Position numbers and translations under genes: made by a program
The notes under the pieces: model-generated
Databases searched by the model: none
Told to the model about the DNA's origin: nothing
What the model saw: the letters and a program-made list of their open reading frames with translations, nothing else
NCBI GenBank assembly: GCA_947624845.1
Contig: CANQMB010000024.1
Location: forward strand, 1-12,485
Reading direction: 5' to 3'
Length of the DNA stretch: 12,485 bases
From: an uncultured Bacilli bacterium
GTDB taxonomy: Bacteria > Bacillota_I > Bacilli_A > RF39 > UBA660
Shown here: positions 1-6,543 of the stretch, piece by piece
Layout of the letters: every line of letters starts with the position of its first letter
How positions within the stretch are numbered: the first letter of the stretch is position 1

Positions 1-21
1 CTTATAATTTCTAATTGCCAT
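1..21 (-). CDS. rplB: 50S ribosomal protein L2, N-terminal fragment (cut by window edge)
   Basis: Only the first seven codons are inside the window, reading MAIRNYK from the minus strand, which fits the usual L2 N-terminus (MAI-K/R-x-Y-K). A perfect AGGAGG at 30-35 lies 8 bp before the ATG and overlaps the stop codon of rplW, so the two genes are tightly joined. The position directly after rplW is the canonical place of rplB in the S10 operon. L2 is a 23S rRNA-binding protein next to the peptidyl transferase centre. The identity rests on gene order as much as on the seven residues. Confidence 0.85.
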
Positions 22-33
22 AATGATATCCTC

Positions 34-315
34 CTATCCAAGTGAGATTGTCTGTCCTTCTTCTAGAGTCACAATTGCTTTTTTAGCTCGATTTGTCATT
101 CCAGAATAACGACCTACTCTCTTCTTTTTTGGTTTTACATTCAATGTAGAAATTTTAGTTACTTTTACATTGAATAGTTTTTCAATAGCACTTTTAATTT
201 CTGTTTTGTTTGCTCTATGGTCTACTAAAAATGTATATTTTCCATTGGCTTGTTCTTGTTGAGATTTTTCAGTAATTACTGGTGCTTTAATTATTTCTAA
301 ATATTTAGTATCCAT
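34..315 (-). CDS. rplW: 50S ribosomal protein L23
   Basis: The 93-residue product has the usual L23 length and pattern: an N-terminal I-K-x-P-V-I-T-E-K-S motif (residues 9-18), the basic loop KPKKKRVGR that contacts 23S rRNA, and a C-terminal beta strand. L23 sits at the exit of the nascent peptide tunnel, where it docks trigger factor and the signal recognition particle. The ATG shares one base with the rplD stop (TAATG, 313-317), so translation is probably coupled. It is the fourth gene of the S10 operon here, between rplD and rplB. Nothing is missing or unusual. Confidence 0.97.
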   Translation of the reverse strand: MDTKYLEIIKAPVITEKSQQEQANGKYTFLVDHRANKTEIKSAIEKLFNVKVTKISTLNVKPKKKRVGRYSGMTNRAKKAIVTLEEGQTISLG

Positions 316-947
316 TAACGAAGCACCTCCTCAATTTGTGCTAGTGCTTTTTCCGTTACTAGCATGATATCTGAATTTACAATATCTAAAACATTAAGTT
401 CATCTGCATAAATTAAAGCAACATTACGAACATTTCTAGCTGCTAAAATTAAGTTTTCATCATAACTGTTATTATCCATAACCACTAATGTTTTCTTATC
501 GTTCAAATTTAATTTTGTAAGTAAAGATACAAATTCTTTTGTTTTTGGCGTTGGCAATGACAATTCTTCAATAAACATGATTTCTTGATCTGATGCTTTG
601 TGTGCCAATGCTGATTTTAAAGCTAATTTTCTTTCCTTACGATTTTGTTTTTTGCTGTAATCTCTAGGGACTGGTGTTCCATAATTTCCACCACCTACCC
701 ATTGAACAGCACGGATAGATCCTTGGCGAGCATGACCTGTTCCTTTTTGTCTCCAAGGCTTTCTTCCTCCACCTCTTACTTCAGAGCGGTTTTTTGTTTT
801 ATGTGTTCCCTGTCTTAAGCTTGCTTGAGCTAAGATTAAAGCATCATATAAAACTTTATCATTTGGGGTAATTCCAAAAATTTCTTCATTTAGTTTAATA
901 TCACTAATTTTTTCACCTTTAAGGTCTAAAAGATCTACTTTTTTCAT
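315..947 (-). CDS. rplD: 50S ribosomal protein L4
   Basis: The 210-residue protein carries the L4 signature: the basic loop GGGRKPWRQKGTGHARQG (about residues 60-77), which extends into the wall of the peptide exit tunnel, followed by a Rossmann-like C-terminal half. Length matches bacterial L4 (about 205-210). It lies 43 bp after rplC and overlaps the rplW start by one base. In gammaproteobacteria L4 also represses its own operon by binding the S10 leader RNA. A structured leader is present before rpsJ here, but whether L4 is its ligand in this organism is inference. Confidence 0.97.
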   Translation of the reverse strand: MKKVDLLDLKGEKISDIKLNEEIFGITPNDKVLYDALILAQASLRQGTHKTKNRSEVRGGGRKPWRQKGTGHARQGSIRAVQWVGGGNYGTPVPRDYSKKQNRKERKLALKSALAHKASDQEIMFIEELSLPTPKTKEFVSLLTKLNLNDKKTLVVMDNNSYDENLILAARNVRNVALIYADELNVLDIVNSDIMLVTEKALAQIEEVLR

Positions 948-990
948 CCTTATTTCCTCCTTTCATCACATTCAACTTTGCTTTCTTTTT

Positions 991-1806
991 TTATTCTGCG
1001 CTTTCTTGTGATGATTCGTCTTCTTCTGGTTGCGTCTCTTCTATTTTCTCTTCTGTAGCCACTTCTTCTGTTGCAACCTCTTCTACTGGTGCTTCTTCTT
1101 GGATAGCATCTTCTACAACATCTTCTACAGGTTCTACTTCTTCAACGTATGAAATCAATTCTTTTTTCGCACGTTTTTCATTTGGCATTTTTACTGCTGT
1201 TTTGATAATCACAAATGATTTTTTTGGACCTGGAACATTTCCTTTTACTAGAATTAAACTATTTTCTTTATCAACAGCAACAACTTCTAGATTTTGAACT
1301 GTTCTTTGGACATTCCCCATTTGTCCTGGTAATTTTTTACCTTTTAATACATGCATTGGTCTCATGGTACCAAGAGATCCAACACCTCTATGATACTGTG
1401 AACCATGTCCCATAGGACCACGAGATTGATTATGACGTTTAATTACACCTTGGAAACCTTTTCCTTTGCTAGTTCCCGTAACGTCTACCATTTCTCCTTC
1501 TTCGAAAATTTCTACACCGACTTCTTGTCCAAGTGTATAATCTTCCACGTTGACTCCTCTAATTTCTCTTAAGAAGCGCTTAGGTGCTGTACCCGCTTTC
1601 TTGGCATGACCTTGTTCTGGCTTATTGCTCAACTTTTCTCTTTTTGTATCTGTGGCAAGTTGAATTGCAGCATAACCATCTTTTTCAACTGTTTTGATTT
1701 GAGTTACGACATTTTTCTCAACTTCAATTACAGTAACCGGAATTAATTTACCTTCTTTGGTAAATACTTGTGTCATTCCGACTTTTTTACCTAAGATTCC
1801 TTTCAT
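991..1806 (-). CDS. rplC: 50S ribosomal protein L3 with acidic C-terminal extension
   Basis: Residues 1 to about 216 are a normal L3: N-terminal KGILGKKVGMTQVF, the central GTSKGKGFQGVIKRH segment, and the RGPMGHGSQYHRGVGSLG loop that reaches toward the peptidyl transferase centre. Bacterial L3 is normally about 205-215 residues, but this one has 271. The extra residues 221-271 contain 20 Glu, 3 Asp and only one Lys, with a short VATEE-VATEE repeat, and look disordered. The tail is in frame, and the gene is bounded by rpsJ 17 bp upstream and rplD 43 bp downstream, so it is not obviously a misread stop. The start has a good AGGAGG site. L3 identity is certain; the role of the tail is unknown. 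Confidence 0.97.
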   Translation of the reverse strand: MKGILGKKVGMTQVFTKEGKLIPVTVIEVEKNVVTQIKTVEKDGYAAIQLATDTKREKLSNKPEQGHAKKAGTAPKRFLREIRGVNVEDYTLGQEVGVEIFEEGEMVDVTGTSKGKGFQGVIKRHNQSRGPMGHGSQYHRGVGSLGTMRPMHVLKGKKLPGQMGNVQRTVQNLEVVAVDKENSLILVKGNVPGPKKSFVIIKTAVKMPNEKRAKKELISYVEEVEPVEDVVEDAIQEEAPVEEVATEEVATEEKIEETQPEEDESSQESAE

Positions 1807-1823
1807 TATTATTTCCTCCTAAA

Positions 1824-2135
1824 TTATATTGTCTTAATGTCAATATCAACACCGCTTGGTAAATCTAAATGCGCCAAGGCATCTACAATCTCCTTATTTG
1901 GATTTTTGATATCAATTAATCTTTTGTGTGTACGCATTTCAAATTGTTCACGGCTATCTTTATCTTTATGTACCGCTCTTAAAATTGTAAACTTTTCAAC
2001 TTCCGTTGGTAGTGGTACTGGACCAGAAATTTCTCCACCGGATCTTTTAATTGTCTCTACAATTTTCGTTACTGCATGATCAAGAACTCTGTGATCATAA
2101 GCTTTTAAACGAATGCGAACCTTTTCTTTTGACAT
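1824..2135 (-). CDS. rpsJ: 30S ribosomal protein S10
   Basis: The 103-residue product is a standard S10: IRLKAYDHRVLDHAV near the N-terminus, SGPVPLPT in the ribosome-embedded loop, and a C-terminal half ending in DLPSGVDIDIKTI. S10 is part of the 30S head and also the transcription factor NusE, which pairs with NusB and NusG. It is the first gene of the S10 operon, read from the extended -10 promoter at 2259-2288 through a structured leader. The start at 2133-2135 has GGGAGG (2143-2148) 7 bp upstream. rplC follows after 17 bp. Confidence 0.98.
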   Translation of the reverse strand: MSKEKVRIRLKAYDHRVLDHAVTKIVETIKRSGGEISGPVPLPTEVEKFTILRAVHKDKDSREQFEMRTHKRLIDIKNPNKEIVDALAHLDLPSGVDIDIKTI

Positions 2136-2252
2136 TTTAAATCCTCCCTTCGCCTATATCTAGTATAGACTTGCTCCGTGCAAATAACCCGACAACTAGT
2201 TAACAACTTATCCTAGTGTATCAGCAACCTTGCACATCTAAGCAGTCACACA
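2136..2252 (-). promoter_or_regulatory. Structured 5' leader of the S10 operon (candidate r-protein leader)
   Basis: The transcript from the promoter below would start near 2252, leaving a leader of about 115 nt. Reading the minus strand, an outer stem GTGCAA (2230-2235) pairs with TTGCAC (2178-2183). Nested within it, ACTAG (2213-2217) pairs with CTAGT (2195-2199), with an additional TAA/TTA pairing inside. A separate 7-bp hairpin (arms 2164-2170 and 2152-2158, one G-U pair, loop CTAGA) sits directly before the GGGAGG ribosome binding site. Autogenous leaders before rpsJ are known in other bacteria, with L4 as ligand in E. coli. Assignment to a specific leader family is inference. Confidence 0.55.
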
Positions 2253-2258
2253 CGGATT

Positions 2259-2288
2259 ATTATAGCATAAGCATTTCCTTTTGTGCAA
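2259..2288 (-). promoter_or_regulatory. Extended -10 sigma-A promoter of the S10 operon
   Basis: On the minus strand, -35 TTGCAC (2283-2288) and -10 TATAAT (2259-2264) are 18 bp apart, with TGC directly before the -10 (extended -10 element TGnTATAAT). The region just upstream (about 2289-2325) is almost pure A/T with A and T runs, suitable for an UP element. The predicted start is near 2252. A strong promoter fits a ribosomal protein operon. Confidence 0.85.
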
Positions 2289-2330
2289 GTAAAAAATGCA
2301 ATTTTTTTAAATTGAATTTTACTCATCGTC

Positions 2331-2373
2331 AAAAAGAACGTTTTGCCTACTTTATTTTTATTGTTTAACGTTC
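2331..2373 (-). terminator. Probable weak terminator after the Y-family polymerase gene
   Basis: On the minus strand, GAACGTT (2367-2373, overlapping the dinB stop) pairs with AACGTTC (2336-2342) to give a 7-bp stem, followed by TTTTT (2331-2335). The loop is long (24 nt) and AT-rich, so termination may be incomplete. It is the only candidate between dinB and the S10 promoter. Confidence 0.4.
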
Positions 2374-3591
2374 GTTTTTATACTGATTTTTTGATTTTGC
2401 TCTTCCAGTAAGTTTGATGGAAGCCGGTGCAATTTTTATACCACCATACTTACGATTAATGGCATCTAATGTCTTTTGAATATCCTTATCTTCATCTTCT
2501 TCCACTAAATCAAAGAAGGATAACTGTTTTTCATTTGTTTTCTTTAAAGAAGAAAGACGAATTCCAATGAGACGGAGAGGATCCTTTTTCCAATGATGTT
2601 CTAAAATTTGAATCACTTCTCGGTAGATTTCTTCCGTTTGATTCGTTGCATTTTTTAAACTCGTTTGAGCAGAATAACTAACAAATTGATTATTTTTAAA
2701 GATAACACCGATCGTTTTGGTATATTCTTCTTTATAACGTAACTGTCTTGTCACTTCTTCTGTTTGTCGAAATAAAACTTCTTTTAATTTTTCAATATCT
2801 TGATAATCATAAGGAAGTGTTTCACTGATACTAATACTTTCATTTTTACTTTGATGTTCTCCTACAGATTCTTCTAAAATTCCATTGGCAGCCTCTTTTA
2901 AGAAAATCGCCTGATTTTTAAAGTGTCTTTTTAAAAAAGAAAGATCACAATTAGCCAACTCTCCAATTGTATGAATATTTAATTTTTGAAGTAGAAGGGC
3001 GGTCTTTTTTCCTACCATAAATAAATCTTTCACGGGTAAAGGCCACATTTTTTCTTTAATTTCTTCTGAAAATAACGTATGTACCCGATCGGGCTTTTCA
3101 AAATCGGAGGCCATTTTGGCACAGAGTTTGTTATTGGCAATTCCAATATTGACCGTATAGCCAAATTTCTTTTTAATATCATCTTTTATATCGTATGCCA
3201 ATTTTATATAATCATGATAAAGATAGGAAGTCCCCGTCATATCCAAAAAGCATTCATCGATTGAAAATTGTTCTAGTTGCGGCGTATAATTTTTTAAATA
3301 GTCCATCAATTCTTTTGATTTTTGATAATACCAAGAATAATTAGGGGGAAAAACCTGAAGGGAAGGACACTTTTTTTTCGCTGAATATAAAGTTTCTGCA
3401 GTCACAATTCCATATTTTTTAGCAATGGGAGATTTGGCTAATACAATCCCCCTTCTTTTTGACTCATCACCACCAATAATTGCTGGAATTTTCCGAATAT
3501 CTTTCTTATAACCTTGCTTTAGAAGCAACACAGCACTCCAAGATAAAAAAGCATTATTCACATCAATATGAAAGATGATTCGTTTTTTCAT
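2365..3591 (-). CDS. dinB: Y-family DNA polymerase (DNA polymerase IV-like, DinB family)
   Basis: The 408-residue protein is a translesion polymerase that copies past damaged bases. Catalytic residues visible are D10 in HIDVNNAFLSW and D112-E113 in SIDECFLD; F15 aligns with the steric gate. The KxAKMASDFEKPDRV palm segment, a thumb helix-hairpin-helix (VKDLFMVGKKTALLLQ, about 187-202) and a little-finger domain follow. QLSFF at 356-360 is a classic beta-clamp binding motif. The open frame continues 18 codons upstream, but the ATG at 3589-3591 is chosen because AAGGAGG (3599-3605) lies 7 bp before it and the extension would start upstream of the -10. Its promoter contains an SOS-box-like operator, consistent with damage induction. 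Family is certain; DinB versus a close paralogue is less so. Confidence 0.93.
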   Translation of the reverse strand: MKKRIIFHIDVNNAFLSWSAVLLLKQGYKKDIRKIPAIIGGDESKRRGIVLAKSPIAKKYGIVTAETLYSAKKKCPSLQVFPPNYSWYYQKSKELMDYLKNYTPQLEQFSIDECFLDMTGTSYLYHDYIKLAYDIKDDIKKKFGYTVNIGIANNKLCAKMASDFEKPDRVHTLFSEEIKEKMWPLPVKDLFMVGKKTALLLQKLNIHTIGELANCDLSFLKRHFKNQAIFLKEAANGILEESVGEHQSKNESISISETLPYDYQDIEKLKEVLFRQTEEVTRQLRYKEEYTKTIGVIFKNNQFVSYSAQTSLKNATNQTEEIYREVIQILEHHWKKDPLRLIGIRLSSLKKTNEKQLSFFDLVEEDEDKDIQKTLDAINRKYGGIKIAPASIKLTGRAKSKNQYKNER

Positions 3592-3612
3592 TGGCGTTCC
3601 TCCTTGTTTTTT

Positions 3613-3641
3613 ATTATAGAACAAAAATTCGAAAAATACAA
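3613..3641 (-). promoter_or_regulatory. Sigma-A promoter of dinB with LexA/DinR-like box
   Basis: On the minus strand, -35 TTGTAT (3636-3641) and -10 TATAAT (3613-3618) are exactly 17 bp apart. The spacer holds CGAATTTTTGTTCT (3618-3631), which matches both core half-sites (CGAA and GTT-C, correct spacing) of the Firmicute LexA/DinR box CGAACRNRYGTTYG. It mismatches at the fifth base, both inner purine positions and the last base. A repressor bound there would block RNA polymerase. The 5' leader is only about 15 nt. Promoter call is strong; operator call is moderate. Confidence 0.75.
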
Positions 3642-3676
3642 TCAAATAAAAAGACTCTTCGTTTCTAGAGTCTTTC
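3641..3676 (-). terminator. Rho-independent terminator after gpmI
   Basis: On the minus strand, AAAGACTC (3668-3675) pairs with GAGTCTTT (3650-3657) around a 10-nt loop, and the T-rich tract TTTTTATTTG follows. It lies 8 bp after the gpmI stop and separates gpmI from the dinB promoter. Confidence 0.85.
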
Positions 3677-3683
3677 CTATAAT

Positions 3684-5189
3684 TTAATCAGAAGAAATAA
3701 TTAAATTTTCTCCAGTCATCTCTTTTGGAATTTCTAATCCCAATAACTGAAGTATCGTTGGGGCAACGTCCCCTAACTTTCCATTTTTTAATTGAATCTT
3801 TTCTTTCGTTATAATTAGAGGCACCTCAGATGTCGTATGAGCCGTCACTTTATTATTTTTCTCATCCAACATTTTTTCACAATTGCCATGATCGGCCGTA
3901 ATTACCATGATTCCATCTAATTCTTTTACTTTTTGATAAATTTTTTCTAAACATTGATCGATTACTTCAACGGCTTTCGTCGCCGCTTCTAAAACGCCTG
4001 TATGTCCTACCATATCTCCATTCGCAAAATTTAAAATGACCAAATCAAAATCCTGCATTTTTGAAAGTAACTGTTCCGTAATTAAAGGAGCACTCATCTG
4101 TGGCATCAAGTCATAAGTTTTCACTTTAGGAGAAGGTATTAATATTTTTTCTTCCTTTTCATATTGAACTTCCTTTCCTCCATCAAAGAAAAAAGTCACA
4201 TGGGCATATTTTTCAGTCTCAGCAATGCGCAATTGACGAAGTCCTTTTTTTGCTACATATTCACCTAGAATATTTGTAAGATCTGGATCAGAAAAAGCAT
4301 GAGGTGCTTTTACGGACTGTACGACAGGCATCATCGTTACCACTTTTAAATTGTGAAAGTGAACTGTAGAAATTTTACTCTCTTCTTCGTTCGTCAATTC
4401 CGTCAAAATTTCTCGAAGACGATCTTTTCTAAAATTATAGACAATCACTCCATCGTTCTCTTGGATCATCCCCTCTTTAGAAAAGATGACTGGTGGAAAA
4501 AATTCATCCGTAATTCCATTACGATAACATTCTTCAATATACTCTTGAATCGATTCTTTATAAGGCGCTTTTCCACTGACAATCGCATCATACCCTTTTT
4601 GCAGACGATCATAGTTATTATCTCGGTCCATTCCATAGTACCTTCCACCTACACTGGCTATTTTGCCAAGGTTTTCTTCTTTTAATTTCTTTTCCACTTG
4701 CGAAATATAAGTATAGGCACTTTTGGGAGGCACATCTCTCCCATCCGTAAATAAATGCAAATAAAGAGAACTTACTTGTTTTTCTTTACATAAATCTAAA
4801 AGAGCGAAAAGATGATTGATATGCGAATGAACGCCCCCATCACTAATTAATCCCATAATATGAAGCTTCGAATGATTTTTTTTGGTGTGTTCTATTACTT
4901 TTAAGATCTCTTCATTTTGGAAAAAAGTTCGATCTGAAATACTTTGATTAATTAGTTGTAAGGGTTGATAGACAATTCGTCCAGCGCCAATATTCATATG
5001 TCCTACTTCACTGTTTCCCATTTGGCCTTTAGGAAGACCTACCTGTTCTCCAGAGGCTTCTAACTTCGCATGAGGATAGTTGTTCCATAGCCATTCGAAC
5101 ATTTTATTATTCGCCTGGGCAATTGCGTTCCCATGCGTTTCCTGTCTTAATCCATACCCATCTAAAATTGTTAAAATAATTGGTCCCAT
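3684..5189 (-). CDS. gpmI: 2,3-bisphosphoglycerate-independent phosphoglycerate mutase
   Basis: This cytosolic glycolytic enzyme interconverts 3- and 2-phosphoglycerate with two Mn ions. The 501-residue product has the family length and motifs: metal ligand D10 in TILDGYG, nucleophile Ser60 in GNSEVGHMNIGAG, TDGRDVPPKSA, GGRYYGMDRD, and the C-terminal phosphatase-fold ligands NFANGDMVGHTG, TADHGNCEK and AHTTSEVP. A TTG-initiated reading six codons longer is open, but ATG 5187-5189 is preferred because the sequence then begins at the conserved core and a G-rich site (GTGGGGG) lies just before it. The start is 14 bp after the AAA ATPase stop, so both are probably cotranscribed from the promoter at 6515-6543. 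In Bacillus, inhibition of this enzyme lets forespores store 3-phosphoglycerate. Confidence 0.97.
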   Translation of the reverse strand: MGPIILTILDGYGLRQETHGNAIAQANNKMFEWLWNNYPHAKLEASGEQVGLPKGQMGNSEVGHMNIGAGRIVYQPLQLINQSISDRTFFQNEEILKVIEHTKKNHSKLHIMGLISDGGVHSHINHLFALLDLCKEKQVSSLYLHLFTDGRDVPPKSAYTYISQVEKKLKEENLGKIASVGGRYYGMDRDNNYDRLQKGYDAIVSGKAPYKESIQEYIEECYRNGITDEFFPPVIFSKEGMIQENDGVIVYNFRKDRLREILTELTNEEESKISTVHFHNLKVVTMMPVVQSVKAPHAFSDPDLTNILGEYVAKKGLRQLRIAETEKYAHVTFFFDGGKEVQYEKEEKILIPSPKVKTYDLMPQMSAPLITEQLLSKMQDFDLVILNFANGDMVGHTGVLEAATKAVEVIDQCLEKIYQKVKELDGIMVITADHGNCEKMLDEKNNKVTAHTTSEVPLIITKEKIQLKNGKLGDVAPTILQLLGLEIPKEMTGENLIISSD

Positions 5190-5203
5190 CAAATCCCCCA
5201 CTT

Positions 5204-6481
5204 TCAAATTCGTTGATCATTTAAACAAAAAATTGCATATACCGGTATATACCGAACTTCTTTTTTCGTTGAAAAATTATTTTCTGTAATTCGATAAGCA
5301 TTTTTTACAGTAAAATTTTTCATAAAGACTGAAAGAGATTTGGCTTTCGATCTCGTTTTCGTAGTAATCTCAATCGGAATTACCTCTCCCATTCGATTTT
5401 GAATGACAAAATTTACTTCAGCTTTTCCTAAGGATTGATAATAATAAAGAGAATACCCCGCTTCCATCAAGGTCTTAGCAATATGATTTTCATATAGAGT
5501 CTCTTTCAATTTTTCATCGGCAAGCATATTTTTCATGGACAAATGAAGCATCGAATACAACAGACCATCATCGGTTAAATATAATTTAAAACTTTCCATC
5601 TCTCGGCAACTACTCAACGGAGATTTTACAGTCGTAATTTTATAGCTGCGATAAACAATTTGATTATTTACTAAATATTGAATTGCCGTATCGTATTCTT
5701 TGGCTCTTTTCCCAAATCCCATTAGACCATATTGGAATTTTTTATTTTCTTTTCTTAATTGTTCAGGGATAGAATGAAGTACTTCAATACCACGACTAAT
5801 ATCAATTAAGTTAGGGTTTAAGGCAATCTCCTTTTGATAGGAATCTAGTGTTTTTTGTTTAATGGCATCCAATTTCGCATCACTAAATCCATTCATAGAA
5901 GCTTGAATCACCTCGGGAAGTCCTCCTGTTTTTAAATACTCGTAGAAATAGTCCAAAGCTACTTTATGAAATGGACAAGTTTTATGTTTTGTAAAAGAAT
6001 CCCGAATCAAAGTTGCCAACTGATGCTCATCCTGTGCCCATAAATACTCTTCAAAATCCATTTCATTCATACCCTTAAATTGTAACTCTTCCCCTTTAAA
6101 AACACTTAAGTTTTCTCTTCTGGAAGTAATTAAAATAATGTGATAATCTTTTTGTTTACTACCAAGTAACTTAATTCCCTTAATAATTTCAATATCATTG
6201 ACATTATCGAAGACAATTAACGTATCTTCTTTTAAAATAGTCTCTTTTGTGAATAATGATAAATTTAAAATAATTTGATCCGGCGACTTCTCCTTTTGGA
6301 ACAAATCATATAGTTCATGATTATGATCACAATTAAAATAAACAACATTTTTATAGTTTTTATTACCAAAGTCTAAAACCGAAAACGTTTTCCCAATTTG
6401 TTTGGGACCATAGACAAGTAGAGGCTTTCGAATTAAATCATTTTTCCATTTTTGGAAAAACTTCGTTATTTTTCGTTCCAT
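5204..6481 (-). CDS. AAA-type ATPase with DUF4143-like C-terminal domain, degenerate motifs
   Basis: The 425-residue protein has the layout of the archaeal-type ATPase/DUF4143 family: Walker A GPKQIGKT (25-32), a Walker B strand TLIVFDNVND (87-96), a sensor-like ILITSRRE (116-123), a winged-helix-like middle part, and a PD-(D/E)xK-like C-terminus (ENHIAK..., AEVNFVI at 354-360, IPIEITTKT at 368-376). Walker A is intact, but the usual Walker B Glu after Asp92 is Asn93, and the nuclease-like D and EVK positions read Asn357 and E371-I-T373. Family members have no settled function. The ATG at 6481 has AGGAGG (6491-6496) 9 bp upstream. It is first in a unit with gpmI, behind a promoter with Spo0A-box matches. 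No membrane segment was seen. Confidence 0.85.
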   Translation of the reverse strand: MERKITKFFQKWKNDLIRKPLLVYGPKQIGKTFSVLDFGNKNYKNVVYFNCDHNHELYDLFQKEKSPDQIILNLSLFTKETILKEDTLIVFDNVNDIEIIKGIKLLGSKQKDYHIILITSRRENLSVFKGEELQFKGMNEMDFEEYLWAQDEHQLATLIRDSFTKHKTCPFHKVALDYFYEYLKTGGLPEVIQASMNGFSDAKLDAIKQKTLDSYQKEIALNPNLIDISRGIEVLHSIPEQLRKENKKFQYGLMGFGKRAKEYDTAIQYLVNNQIVYRSYKITTVKSPLSSCREMESFKLYLTDDGLLYSMLHLSMKNMLADEKLKETLYENHIAKTLMEAGYSLYYYQSLGKAEVNFVIQNRMGEVIPIEITTKTRSKAKSLSVFMKNFTVKNAYRITENNFSTKKEVRYIPVYAIFCLNDQRI

Positions 6482-6514
6482 AAAATGTATCCTCCTAGCA
6501 TATTTTATAAACTA

Positions 6515-6543
6515 AGTATACTATTTTCTAGAAAATTCGTCAA
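6515..6543 (-). promoter_or_regulatory. Sigma-A promoter of the AAA ATPase-gpmI unit with palindromic spacer
   Basis: On the minus strand, -35 TTGACG (6538-6543) and -10 TATACT (6515-6520) each match 5 of 6 consensus bases, with a 17-bp spacer. The spacer contains the perfect 14-bp palindrome ATTTTCTAGAAAAT (6523-6536), a plausible operator. The transcript would begin near 6508, leaving a leader of about 27 nt with AGGAGG at 6491-6496. Confidence 0.85.

Noticed and set aside
1215..1415. Plus-strand open frames, such as this one and others at 4353-4685, 7333-7596 and 11961-12185.
   Set aside because: Each lies opposite a well-supported gene or its promoter, has no recognisable domain or RBS, and reflects AT-rich antisense composition.
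2291..2325. AT-only hairpin (CAATTT/AAATTG) upstream of the S10 promoter as a second terminator.
   Set aside because: The stem is all A/T apart from one closing pair and lies just upstream of the -35, so an UP element is the simpler reading.
3592..3645. Longer N-terminus for the Y-family polymerase (18 extra residues).
   Set aside because: The extension would begin upstream of the predicted -10 and runs over the promoter and the AAGGAGG site; the internal ATG has ideal RBS spacing and starts at the conserved core.
4466..4648. 60-residue minus-strand open frame inside gpmI.
   Set aside because: It is an alternative frame within a highly conserved enzyme and has no family similarity.
5204..5206. 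TGA as a possible Trp codon (mycoplasma code).
   Set aside because: TGA ends the ATPase and the glycosyltransferase exactly at gene junctions with normal lengths, and Trp positions are encoded by TGG.
5190..5207. TTG-initiated start of gpmI six codons upstream.
   Set aside because: The ATG at 5187-5189 starts at the conserved iPGM N-terminus and has the G-rich site just before it; the TTG overlaps the ATPase stop and has no RBS.
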